Source: Streptomyces qaidamensis
GTDB lineage: Bacteria; Actinomycetota; Actinomycetes; Streptomycetales; Streptomycetaceae
DNA length: 64,000 nt
Assembly (NCBI RefSeq): GCF_001611795.1
Contig: NZ_CP015098.1
Location: forward strand, 4,836,001 to 4,900,000
Direction of reading: 5' to 3'
In this document: piece by piece, positions 50,817-60,641 of the stretch
How the letters are laid out: the number at the start of each line of letters is the position of its first letter
Position numbering within the stretch: the first letter of the stretch is position 1
The notes under the pieces: model-generated
The model's database searches: none
What the model was told of the DNA's origin: nothing
Seen by the model: only the letters and a program-made list of their open reading frames with translations
Program-made: the position numbers and the translations under genes

Positions 50817-51274
50817 GTCAGATGGACGGTCGTCGGCGCAACCCGTATGAACTGACCGAGGAGACTCCGGTCTACGTCATCTCGGTGGCGGCCCAGCTGT
50901 CCGGCCTGCACCCCCAGACCCTGCGCCAGTACGACCGCCTGGGCCTGGTGTCCCCGGACCGCACCGCGGGCCGGGGCCGGCGCTACTCGGCCCGTGACAT
51001 CGAACTGCTGCGCACCGTCCAGCAGTTGTCGCAGGACGAGGGCATCAACCTGGCCGGAATCAAGCGCATCATCGAACTGGAGAACCAGGTCGCCGCGCTC
51101 CAGGCCCGGCTGGCCGAGATGCAGGACGCGCTAGACGGCGCTGCGGCGGCCATGCGCCAGCGCGAGGCGGCGGTGCACGCGTCGTACCGCCGCGACCTGG
51201 TGCCGTACCAGGAGGTGCAGCAGACCAGCGCGCTGGTGGTGTGGCGGCCGAAGCGGCAGCAGCAGTCCGACTGA
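50813..51274 (+). CDS. hspR: heat-shock repressor HspR (MerR family)
   Basis: 153 residues. The N-terminal MerR-type DNA-binding domain (about 15-85) has YVISVAAQLSGLHPQTLRQY and DRLGLVSPDRTAGRGRRYSA. A coiled-coil (about 85-120) and a short C-terminal tail follow. HspR represses dnaK, clpB and lon operons through HAIR sites and is held active by DnaK. Both HAIR-bearing promoters, dnaK and clpB, are in this window. ATG 50813 overlaps the dnaJ stop. Confidence 0.95.
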   Translation: MSQMDGRRRNPYELTEETPVYVISVAAQLSGLHPQTLRQYDRLGLVSPDRTAGRGRRYSARDIELLRTVQQLSQDEGINLAGIKRIIELENQVAALQARLAEMQDALDGAAAAMRQREAAVHASYRRDLVPYQEVQQTSALVVWRPKRQQQSD

Positions 51275-51290
51275 CGCGCGTACGCACGTG

Positions 51291-51321
51291 AAAGGGCCGG
51301 GAGTTGACTCCCGGCCCTTTT
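51291..51321 (+). terminator. terminator of the dnaK operon
   Basis: Perfect 13-base stem AAAGGGCCGGGAG/CTCCCGGCCCTTT with a TTGA loop, ending in TTTT; 16 bases after the hspR stop. Confidence 0.95.
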
Positions 51322-51553
51322 CATCTGCTTGGTGCATCTTGCCCCGATTTCGTGTGGCATCCCATGGATGACCGCGTGGTGCACGCCACTTGAAGGTGAT
51401 TCCGCAGAGTCTTCACAACGGCTGCGGAGCGTGGTGTTGTCATCTCGTTAAGTGGTTCCGCTTGACGCTGGGGTCGCGTCCGCGTTGGCTTTTCAGTCAC
51501 ATGGGCACCAAAACTGCGCCCACGTCCGAATCACACGCGAAGTGAGCCCCCGC

Positions 51554-52663
51554 ATGCGTCGTCGTATCTCCATATCCGTGGCAGCCGCCACGATGTCCGT
51601 CACGCTCGCAGGCTGCGGTGTGCTCAACGCGACGGGGAGCAGTGACGAGGCGAGCCCGGCGAAGGGCAACGACATCACCGTCGGCCTGCTGCTGCCGGAG
51701 AAGGCCAACACGCGCTACGAGAACTTCGACTACCCGATCATCAAGACGAAGGTCGAGTCGCTCACCAACGACAAGGGCCGCGTCGAGTACGCCAACGCCG
51801 AGGCGAGCGCGGACAAGCAGGCGAGCCAGCTGCAGCAGATGATCGACGACCGGGTCGATGTGATCCTGCTGGACGCCGTCGACTCCAAGGCCATCGCGAG
51901 CGGCGTGAAGAAGGCGAAGGAAGCCGGCATTCCGGTCATCGCCTACGACCGGCTGGCCGAGGGCCCGATCGATGCGTACATCTCCTTCGACAACGAGCTG
52001 GTCGGCGAGGTCCAGGGCCGCACCCTGCTGGAGGCCATCGGCGAGAAGGCGAGCCTCTCCGACAAGATCGTCATGATGAACGGCTCGTCGACGGACCCGA
52101 ACGCCAAGCAGTTCAAGGCGGGGGCCATGTCCGAGCTGAACGGCAAGGTGACGATCGCCGCGGCCTTCGACACCAAGGACTGGAAGCCGGAGAACGCCGA
52201 GGCCAACATGGCCGGAGCGATCCAGAAGATCGGCAAGGGCAACATCGCGGCGGTGTACTCCGCCAACGACGGCATGGCGGGCGGCATCGTCAAGGCGCTG
52301 GAGGCCGCGGGCGTGACCGACCTGCCGCCCATCACCGGGCAGGACGCGGAGCTGCCGGCGGTGCAGCGGATCATCAGCGGCGACCAGTACATGAGCGTGT
52401 ACAAGTCCTACCCGCAGGAGGCGGAGAACGCCGCGGAGATGGCTGTCGCCAAGGTCCAGGGGCGCGACATCCAGTTCGCCGCCCTCACCCGCGACAAGGT
52501 CGACAGCCCCACCCACAAGGGCATCCCGGCACAGCTCGTGCCCGTGGTCGCGCTCACCAAGGAGAACATCAAGGACACGGTGGTCGCGGACGACATCTAC
52601 AAGCTGTCGGACATCTGCACGGCCGAGTACAAGGCGGCGTGCCGGGCCATCGGCCTGAAGTAG
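51554..52663 (+). CDS. sugar ABC transporter substrate-binding lipoprotein (XylF/ChvE-like)
   Basis: 369 residues. A lipoprotein signal (lipobox LAGC, Cys about 23) precedes a periplasmic-binding-protein fold with typical sugar-binding segments: DITVGLLLPEKANTRYENFD, VILLDAVDSKAIASGVKKAK, VIAYDRLAEGPIDAYISFDN and AVYSANDGMAGGIVKALEAA. It most resembles xylose/multiple-sugar binding proteins. No permease or ATPase gene is adjacent, so it is either an orphan using a distant transporter or part of a sensing system. ATG 51554 is weakly supported by GTGAG upstream; a longer frame from 51452 lacks an export signal. Confidence 0.9.
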   Translation: MRRRISISVAAATMSVTLAGCGVLNATGSSDEASPAKGNDITVGLLLPEKANTRYENFDYPIIKTKVESLTNDKGRVEYANAEASADKQASQLQQMIDDRVDVILLDAVDSKAIASGVKKAKEAGIPVIAYDRLAEGPIDAYISFDNELVGEVQGRTLLEAIGEKASLSDKIVMMNGSSTDPNAKQFKAGAMSELNGKVTIAAAFDTKDWKPENAEANMAGAIQKIGKGNIAAVYSANDGMAGGIVKALEAAGVTDLPPITGQDAELPAVQRIISGDQYMSVYKSYPQEAENAAEMAVAKVQGRDIQFAALTRDKVDSPTHKGIPAQLVPVVALTKENIKDTVVADDIYKLSDICTAEYKAACRAIGLK

Positions 52664-52743
52664 CCGCGCCCCCGGCGCGCATCGGGCCGGGCTCACCCAC
52701 CGCCCGGCAGGCTGCCGCGGCAGGACCGCCCGAGGCCCGGATA

Positions 52744-52821
52744 TACCGGTGCGTACCGGTGGTTTCCGGTGGTCGCCGCGCGGGGAGCCGTGTTGCGGAG
52801 CACGCCCCGTCCGCGCATAGT
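52744..52821 (+). promoter_or_regulatory. promoter with three 10-bp-phased CCGGTG repeats
   Basis: TACCGGTG, TACCGGTG and TTCCGGTG begin at 52744, 52754 and 52764, exactly one helical turn apart. Twenty-one bases further on stands a promoter-like TTGCGG (52793-52798), 17 bases, CATAGT (52816-52821). Repeats on one face of the helix just upstream of a -35 suggest a cooperative activator. The downstream gene encodes a LuxR-type regulator, possibly autoregulated. Confidence 0.5.
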
Positions 52822-52862
52822 TGCGCTGCGGAAACACGGCGGAACCGGGGGTGGGATGGGCG

Positions 52863-53906
52863 ATGGCCGGGCACGGGGCGGAGCAGCATCCACACGGTGC
52901 CGACCGACTGTGCGAGGCCGGGGATCGCGTGTATTCCCGGGCCGTACGGCGTGGCCGGGTGCCGCGCCGGGATGCGGATCCGGTGCCCTGCCTGCTGGAA
53001 CTCGCCCTGCTGCACCCGGATCCCGACGACATGGACTGGCTGGTGCCGACCTCCCCGCAGGAGGTCATGACCCGGCTGCTGCGCGGGATGCGCGACGAGG
53101 TCAGCGCGAGCCAGCGGCGGGTGGGCTCGGCCGTCGCGGCAGTCGAGTGGTACGCCGGGCTGGGCCGCCAGGTGCGGCCGGCGGCGCCGGCGGCTGAGGG
53201 CCCCGCGATCCGGGTCCTGGACGGACTCGCCCGGATCCAGGCCGCGATGGACGAGGCGACCCAGGCGTGCACGGCCGAGGTGCTCACGGTCCAGCCCGGC
53301 GGCATCCGCCGCGAGGCGGAGCTCTCCGAGGGGCTGCACCGGGCGCTGGCGCTGCGCGGCCGGGGCGTGCGGATGCGGGACCTGTACACGCATGTCGCCC
53401 GGCACGGGCAGGGGCTGCTGACCTATCTGGAGCTGATGGGCGACGCGGTGGAGGCGCGCACGCTGGACGAGGTGATCGACCGGCTGATCCTCTTCGACCG
53501 GACGGTGGCGTTCATCCCCGCCAACTCCGACCGCACGATGGCCCTGGAGCTACGGCATCCGGCGATCGTCGCGTACCTCGTCACGGTCTTCGACCGGCTG
53601 TGGCGTCTGGCCATCCCCCTCAAGGCCCCGCTTCCCGACACGGGCATCGAGGGCATCTCCCACCGGGAGCAGTCGATCGCAGCGCTGCTGGCGGAGGGGC
53701 ATCAGGACGCCGTCATCGCGGAACGGCTGGGCATAAGCGTCCGGACGTGCCGGGCGCACATCGCGCGCCTCTCGGAGACGCTGGGGGCGGCCAGCCGTAC
53801 GCAACTCGGCGTGCGTATCGCCCAGGCGGGCCTCGACGGCCCGCCCTCCTCGGCCGCCTCCCCGTCCCTCAGCGTCCCCGATCAAGGATCCCGGACCGCC
53901 CGATGA
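52863..53906 (+). CDS. LuxR-type HTH regulator with TrmB/PLD-like sensor domain (copy A)
   Basis: 347 residues. The N-terminus has CEAGDRVYSRAVRRGRVPRR and PVPCLLELALLHPDPDDMDW. The middle (about 140-250) has a PLD/TrmB-like segment (EVLTVQPGG, RGVRMRDLYTHVARHG, LFDRTVAFIPANSD). The C-terminal LuxR HTH (about 270-335) is SIAALLAEGHQDAVIAERLG, ISVRTCRAHIARLSETLG. It has no receiver domain, so it probably senses a small ligand or partner. It is a paralogue of the two genes on the opposite strand. ATG 52863 is chosen over an upstream frame from 52821. Its last 38 bases overlap the convergent copy B. Confidence 0.87.
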   Translation: MAGHGAEQHPHGADRLCEAGDRVYSRAVRRGRVPRRDADPVPCLLELALLHPDPDDMDWLVPTSPQEVMTRLLRGMRDEVSASQRRVGSAVAAVEWYAGLGRQVRPAAPAAEGPAIRVLDGLARIQAAMDEATQACTAEVLTVQPGGIRREAELSEGLHRALALRGRGVRMRDLYTHVARHGQGLLTYLELMGDAVEARTLDEVIDRLILFDRTVAFIPANSDRTMALELRHPAIVAYLVTVFDRLWRLAIPLKAPLPDTGIEGISHREQSIAALLAEGHQDAVIAERLGISVRTCRAHIARLSETLGAASRTQLGVRIAQAGLDGPPSSAASPSLSVPDQGSRTAR

Positions 53907-54324
53907 GGTACCCGAGCTGCGCCCTGCTCTGACTCCCCAGCGTCGCCGCGAGCTTGGCGATGTGCACACGGGCGGTGCGGATGTTCATGCCGAGCCGGTC
54001 GGCGATGACGGCGTCGGTGTGGCCTTCGACGAGGAGCGCGGCTATGGCGTGCCGGCGGGGGGTGATGCCGTTGTGGGAGGGCCGGGGCGCGGCCTGCGGG
54101 TGCATGGGGGTGGCCAGGCGCCAGAGGCGGTCGAAGGTGGTCGTGAAGTGGGAGGTGAGGGCGGGGTGGCGGACTTCCAGGGCGAGGCCGGCGTCCTTGA
54201 GGCAGGGGGCCGCGCTCGCCTCCCCGGCGGGCACCTGGCCTTCGCGCAGGGCACGCGCGTACAACTCCGTTCCCGCCGGGCACAGATCGTCGACGTCGTG
54301 CTCCCGGTGCGCGGGCGAGGTCAA
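53869..54324 (-). CDS. LuxR-type regulator with large internal deletion (copy B)
   Basis: 151 residues. The first 45 (CPAGTELYARALREGQVPAG, AAPCLKDAGL) match the N-terminus of copies A and C. The remaining 105 match their C-terminus (LEVRHPALTSHFTTTFDRLW, then a LuxR HTH with IAALLVEGHTDAVIADRLG). The roughly 190 residues of linker and TrmB/PLD-like domain found in A and C are absent, with the frame preserved. TTG 54324 overlaps the copy C stop (TTGA) and has GGAG seven bases upstream, so it is likely translated. It may be a sensor-less DNA-binding competitor, or a decaying gene. Confidence 0.75.
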   Translation of the reverse strand: MTSPAHREHDVDDLCPAGTELYARALREGQVPAGEASAAPCLKDAGLALEVRHPALTSHFTTTFDRLWRLATPMHPQAAPRPSHNGITPRRHAIAALLVEGHTDAVIADRLGMNIRTARVHIAKLAATLGSQSRAQLGYLIGRSGILDRGR

Positions 54325-55280
54325 CCGGCGGCTCCTTCGTCGTCCTGCTTCAGGAGGCCGGACTGGGCGATGAGGTACCCCAGTTGGGCACGGCTGCCGC
54401 TGCCGAGGGCGGACGCGAGCTTGGCTATGTGGGCCCGGCAGGTGCGCACGTTCATGCCGAGGCGCCGGGCGATGGCCTCGTCGACGTGTCCCTCGACCAG
54501 GAGCTTCGCTATGGAGTACTGGATCTCCGTGATGCCGTCACGGGCGGTCTCGTACGGTGTGCCGGTGCTGAGCGGAACCGACCGGTCCCACAGGTACTCG
54601 AAGAGCTTGATGAGGTAGCGGACCAGACCGGGGTGGCGCAGTTCCAGGGCGACTTGCTGATCGTCGCGGGCGGGGATGAAGGCGACGGACTCGTCGCAGA
54701 TGATCAGGCGCTCGACGAGTTCGTCGATGGTGCGGTACTCCGCCTTGCCGTTGGAGAGCTGGGCGGCGTAGGCCAGCTGCTCGGGGTTGTAGCGGGCGGT
54801 GTGCTGGTACAGGGTGCGGATGCGCACACCGCGTTCGATCAGCGGCCGGTCGCGCTCCAGGCCGAGCAGGAGGCTGCGTTCGGACATCCGGTCGGTGGGC
54901 TGGACGGTGAGCATCTCCGTCTGGCATTGCAAAGTGGCCATGTTGAGCGCGGCGTTGATTCGTTCGCCGCCTTCCAGCACAGTGATGGCGTCACTGGTGG
55001 CGGCCAGCTGGGTGCCGAGGGCCATGAACGGCTCGAAGGTCTCGGCGAGGCCGGTCGCCAGGCGCCGGCGGTCGGCGATCTCCTGTTCCAGCGGGTTGAG
55101 CCGCCGGGACAGGGCGACGGCGGGCGGTACCGGACGCAGCCAGCTCGGGTCGTCCGGGTCGGGGTGGAGCAGGGCGAACTCCATCAGGCACGGAGCGGGC
55201 GCCACGTCCTCGCGTGCGATGCGTCCGGCGCGCAGTGCGGCGGCATACAGACGGCCGCCCTCGTCGCACCACTGGGTCAT
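54321..55280 (-). CDS. LuxR-type HTH regulator with TrmB/PLD-like sensor domain (copy C)
   Basis: 319 residues, same layout as copy A: CDEGGRLYAAALRAGRIARE, PCLMEFALLHPDPDDPSWLR, a middle domain with TEMLTVQPTDRM, RGVRIRTLYQHTARYNPEQL and ICDESVAFIPARDD, and the HTH SIAKLLVEGHVDEAIARRLG, MNVRTCRAHIAKLASALG. It is divergent from the small secreted peptide gene, with direct repeats GAACATG in the shared promoter region. Regulators of this type with a divergent peptide suggest peptide-responsive control; this is inference. ATG 55280 begins the conserved part; a longer frame reaches 55346. Confidence 0.87.
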   Translation of the reverse strand: MTQWCDEGGRLYAAALRAGRIAREDVAPAPCLMEFALLHPDPDDPSWLRPVPPAVALSRRLNPLEQEIADRRRLATGLAETFEPFMALGTQLAATSDAITVLEGGERINAALNMATLQCQTEMLTVQPTDRMSERSLLLGLERDRPLIERGVRIRTLYQHTARYNPEQLAYAAQLSNGKAEYRTIDELVERLIICDESVAFIPARDDQQVALELRHPGLVRYLIKLFEYLWDRSVPLSTGTPYETARDGITEIQYSIAKLLVEGHVDEAIARRLGMNVRTCRAHIAKLASALGSGSRAQLGYLIAQSGLLKQDDEGAAG

Positions 55281-55340
55281 CGCATGGGGATGTGTCTCCT
55301 TAGTCCGATTCGATGTCAAATCTCCACCCCCCAGGGTCCT

Positions 55341-55357
55341 GAACATGCAGGAACATG
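55341..55357. promoter_or_regulatory. direct repeats between LuxR copy C and the peptide gene
   Basis: GAACATG occurs at 55341-55347 and again at 55351-55357, exactly 10 bases apart, in the 152-base divergent promoter region. It is a candidate binding site for one of the LuxR proteins, comparable in spacing with the CCGGTG repeats before copy A. Confidence 0.45.
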
Positions 55358-55432
55358 ATGCATCGATTGTGTGGCCATGACGTGCCCGAATGAGCCATCG
55401 TCGTACTCGACGGGGGAAAAGGGGACCTTCAA

Positions 55433-55648
55433 GTGAGGACGAAGCCGACTATGCGTAACAGAATGCTTCGCTCGGTGCTTGTCGCCGCCTTCTCCGCCGT
55501 TGTAGCCCTCGGTGCGCTGAGTGGCTTCTCCGATGTGAAGGACGAGGTTCGGGCGAACAGCAGCTGGCCGTCCGTCGCCGTGAACAGCACTCACGGAGCG
55601 GAGAACAGCAGCTGGCCGAGCTCCGGGGCAGCCGGATCCGGGAGCTGA
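55433..55648 (+). CDS. small secreted peptide with repeated NSSWPS motif
   Basis: 71 codons. A basic start (VRTKPTMRNRMLRS) and a hydrophobic stretch (VLVAAFSAVVALGALSGFS) form an export signal. The remaining ~40 residues are polar and contain NSSWPS twice (ANSSWPSVAVN and ENSSWPSSGAA), ending GAAGSGS. No Cys, no known domain. Repeated short motifs in a tiny exported protein fit a precursor of signalling or adhesive peptides. GTG 55433 has GGGGA seven bases upstream; ATG 55451 and 55463 are alternatives. The Rieske-like gene starts two bases after the stop. Confidence 0.75.
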   Translation: MRTKPTMRNRMLRSVLVAAFSAVVALGALSGFSDVKDEVRANSSWPSVAVNSTHGAENSSWPSSGAAGSGS

Positions 55649-55650
55649 CC

Positions 55651-55986
55651 GTGACCACTCCACCCGACGACCGCTCCTTCCGCCGCGAGATGGCCACCGC
55701 CTACCGCTCCGGCTGGCACTTCATCGACCTGGTCACCGCCATCCCCCACAGCGGCGACTCGTTGATGGTGACCGTGTTCGGCGAGCCGGTGGTCGTCACG
55801 CGCGACGAGGACGAGGACGTACGGGCTTACCGGTGTCTGCGGCGGCCTCGGGGGGCGCCGCAGCCAGTGCGATGTGCCGTACGGTACGGAATGATCTTTG
55901 TGAACCTGGACCAACGGGACCACCAGCAGGTGGAGGCCGACTCCCCTGCCCCGAGGACCATCTCTGCCACCCCCCGCAGTGCCTGA
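55651..55986 (+). CDS. Rieske-like protein lacking the cluster histidines
   Basis: 111 residues. The order of elements follows the Rieske domain of ring-hydroxylating oxygenases: a strand GWHFIDLVTAIPHSGDSLMV, GEPVVVTRDEDEDVRAY, then the metal loops, then VRYGMIFVNLD. The two ligand loops read Cys62-Leu-Arg64 and Cys75-Ala-Val-Arg78, where a Rieske site has C-x-H and C-x2-H, and they are close together. A normal 2Fe-2S site is therefore unlikely; a different metal site or pure binding role is possible. GTG 55651 uses GGGAG inside the preceding peptide gene, so both are co-translated. A terminator follows. Confidence 0.7.
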   Translation: MTTPPDDRSFRREMATAYRSGWHFIDLVTAIPHSGDSLMVTVFGEPVVVTRDEDEDVRAYRCLRRPRGAPQPVRCAVRYGMIFVNLDQRDHQQVEADSPAPRTISATPRSA

Positions 55987-56031
55987 CGCGATTCCCCCGT
56001 CGTAACAGATCGCTCAGGTGCTTCCCCCCGC

Positions 56032-56077
56032 AGCGGCGTCACCGTGACCTGAACACGGTGACGCCGCTGTAGTTTTC
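56032..56077 (+). terminator. terminator after the peptide/Rieske-like genes
   Basis: Perfect 16-base stem CAGCGGCGTCACCGTG with its complement around a 7-base loop, followed by TAGTTTTCG; 45 bases after the stop. Confidence 0.92.
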
Positions 56078-56153
56078 GAGGACATTTCCGAGTATCGACC
56101 CGATCCCGTGGTGGCCGGATCCAGTCGATCACCGGTGTGGATTTTCACTTCGC

Positions 56154-56570
56154 TCAACCTCGCCCCATCGCCCGCGTCAGGTGGATCTCGATCACCACGC
56201 GCGCCGGATTCGGCGACGGCGTCCTGCCGTAGCGCTCCGCGTAGCGCCGCTCCGCCTCGGCCACCCGGTCCGGCTCGTCGTGGACGAAGGCCCGGCCCTC
56301 CAGTGTCGCCCAGCGGCGGCCCTCCAGCTGGCAGACGGCGACGGCCGCCCCCTGGTCCCCGGCTGCCCGCACGTACCGCACCTTCGCGCTCGCCCGGTTG
56401 GTGATCACCCGAGCCAGACGGGCCTCGGGATCGTATGTGACCCCGACGGGTACCAGATGCGGAGTGCCGTCCGGGCGGGGAGTCGTCAGGGTGCACAGGT
56501 GCCGCTCCCGCCAGAAGCTGAGATACGACGGGTCCGGAGCGCCTGGGTCGACGGAGTACTTGGTCGCCAT
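56154..56570 (-). CDS. PPOX-class (pyridoxamine oxidase-fold) F420/flavin-dependent protein
   Basis: 138 residues forming one split-barrel flavin-binding domain: YLSFWRERHLCTLTTPRPDG, TPHLVPVGVTYDP, RWATLEGRAFVHDEPDRVAE and a final YGRTPSPNPARVVIEIHL. Proteins of this size and pattern in actinobacteria usually use F420 or FMN. The substrate is not known. ATG 56570 starts the conserved part. Its start lies only 37 bases from the clpB HAIR element on the other strand, so the two promoters may interact. Confidence 0.85.
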   Translation of the reverse strand: MATKYSVDPGAPDPSYLSFWRERHLCTLTTPRPDGTPHLVPVGVTYDPEARLARVITNRASAKVRYVRAAGDQGAAVAVCQLEGRRWATLEGRAFVHDEPDRVAEAERRYAERYGRTPSPNPARVVIEIHLTRAMGRG

Positions 56571-56607
56571 GCCCCGGAACTTAGCCCCCGAGCCTCCCGG
56601 AACCGTC

Positions 56608-56628
56608 CTTGAGTGCACTAGACTCAAC
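56608..56628. promoter_or_regulatory. HAIR (HspR) operator of clpB
   Basis: CTTGAGT-GCACTAG-ACTCAAC matches the HspR-associated inverted repeat at 13 of 14 arm positions. It stands 44 bases before the clpB start. HspR control of clpB is established in Streptomyces; the repressor gene is 5.3 kb upstream in this window. Confidence 0.92.
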
Positions 56629-56672
56629 TTTGTGCAAGCCGTTCGGGTCAGTGCAAGGAGGAGAACGCGAAC

Positions 56673-59270
<2,598 letters not shown>

Positions 59271-59300
59271 CCGGCGGCCGCTCACGCGCTTGACGACGGC

Positions 59301-59450
59301 CCGCTCCGTATGTGCGGGGCGGGCCGTATGCCGCTCCGTATGTGCGGGGCGGGGCGTACGCCGCTCCGTATGTGCGGGGCGGGCCGCATGCCGCTGCGCC
59401 GCATGCCGCTGCGCCGCATGCCGCTGCGCCGCACGCTGCTGCGCCGCATG
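59301..59450. repeat. compound minisatellite (3 x 30 bp and 4 x 15 bp)
   Basis: Three 30-base units beginning CCGCTCCGTATGTGCGGGGC (59301, 59331, 59361) run straight into four 15-base units CCGCTGCGCCGCATG (59391, 59406, 59421, 59436), with few mismatches. All units are multiples of three, so long frames open on both strands, but none has a ribosome-binding site or known domain. Confidence 0.93.
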
Positions 59451-60066
59451 CCGCGCGCGGGCACGTGCCCGGCGGGGATCACGGGACCTCGTTCGCGACG
59501 CCGCCGCCCGAGGGCGAGGTTTCCGGTGGCGGGGTGCACCCGGGCCCCGCCCGTGACGCCACCGCCCGGATGCGAGATATCCGGCCAACTCGGCGCGCCG
59601 TCCGCACGCTGCGGGTCCTTCCGCTTCACGGCACCGTAGCGGCGTGGGGCCCTGTTCGAACGACTTTTCGTTTCCAGCTGCCGATTCCGCTCCCGGCGCG
59701 GTTATCGGCCACGCCCGCTCGGCTCTCTGCCGACGTGTTGCCGGTGTGTCTAAAGTGGCCGGGCTGCCAGTGAAGTGGACCTGACCAGTCCGTCCTGGTG
59801 CGTTGACCATCCACGGGGGGATTCAGCCATGCACGTCATCCTGCGCGCCTTCACGCCGCCACCTGCCCGCTGACGGGGAGGGAGCACCTCGCGGCCCGCG
59901 CCCGTAACGGCGGCCGCTCCCGCACCCTTTCCCGCTCGGCGAGAACGCGGCCGCGTTCCCCGGCCGATGCTCCTCGGCCGACGTTCCCCTCCGGACAGGT
60001 GACCAGCCCTCGGCCGGTGCCCTGCCCGGCCCTCGCGTGTCCTCACTCCAGCCAGAAGGAATGCCC
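59451..60066. other. intergenic region after the minisatellite
   Basis: Several overlapping frames, none convincing. The stretch 59640-59760 is less GC-rich and may carry a promoter for the secreted protein at 60067. No RNA gene or terminator is evident. Confidence 0.35.
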
Positions 60067-60594
60067 ATGCGCAAGCTCCTGACCGCAGCCGGTCTCACCT
60101 CGTCCGCCGTCGCGCTCGGCGTGCTGTTCGCCGGTCCGGCCGCCGCCTGGACGGCCTCGTCCCAGTTCGACGTCGTCTTCCCCGGCCAGAAGCCGCAGAC
60201 GACCTACTACGTGGAGAACACCGGCGCGAACACCACGTCGAACGGCAACATGACCGGGAAGTCGGTTGTCTACTGGCAGCTCGGCGTGGACCAGGTGATC
60301 GACGACTCGAAGCGGTTCACCAGCTTCAAGATCACCACGCGCATCGAGGCCCGCCTCGGCAAGACCGCGAACGACGAGGTCATCACCAAGAAGACGTGTG
60401 ACATGACCACGGCCATCAATGAGCGCTACGCATGGTCCTACGACTCTGCGGAGAACACCTGCGTCGCCCCGTCCACCACCTACGACGGTGAGCTGTGGTG
60501 GTCGTCGGACGCCACGGTCGTCTACGACATCGAGGGAGACGGCAAGGGCGCCATCACCCAGGAACTCGCGGGCACCACCCTGATCCACGGCTGA
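60067..60594 (+). CDS. secreted protein of unknown function
   Basis: 175 residues. A signal peptide (about 1-31, ending AAAWTASS) is followed by a beta-rich, single-domain-like protein with Thr/Tyr-rich strands (PQTTYYVENTGANTTSNGNM, VVYWQLGVDQVIDDS) and two cysteines (KKTCDM, ENTCVA) that could form a disulfide. No known domain recognised. ATG 60067 has AAGGA seven bases upstream (ATG 60061 is too close). The I36-like gene follows after 47 bases on the same strand, perhaps co-transcribed. Confidence 0.8.
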   Translation: MRKLLTAAGLTSSAVALGVLFAGPAAAWTASSQFDVVFPGQKPQTTYYVENTGANTTSNGNMTGKSVVYWQLGVDQVIDDSKRFTSFKITTRIEARLGKTANDEVITKKTCDMTTAINERYAWSYDSAENTCVAPSTTYDGELWWSSDATVVYDIEGDGKGAITQELAGTTLIHG

Positions 60595-60641
60595 CCGACG
60601 GAACGCATCGCCCTTCCACGACACCGCTCCGGAGAACAGAC

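Noticed and set aside
59310..59639. Proteins with repeated RMCGAGRMPL or RRSGM units
   Set aside because: Frames open on both strands only because repeat units are multiples of three; no start signals or known motifs.
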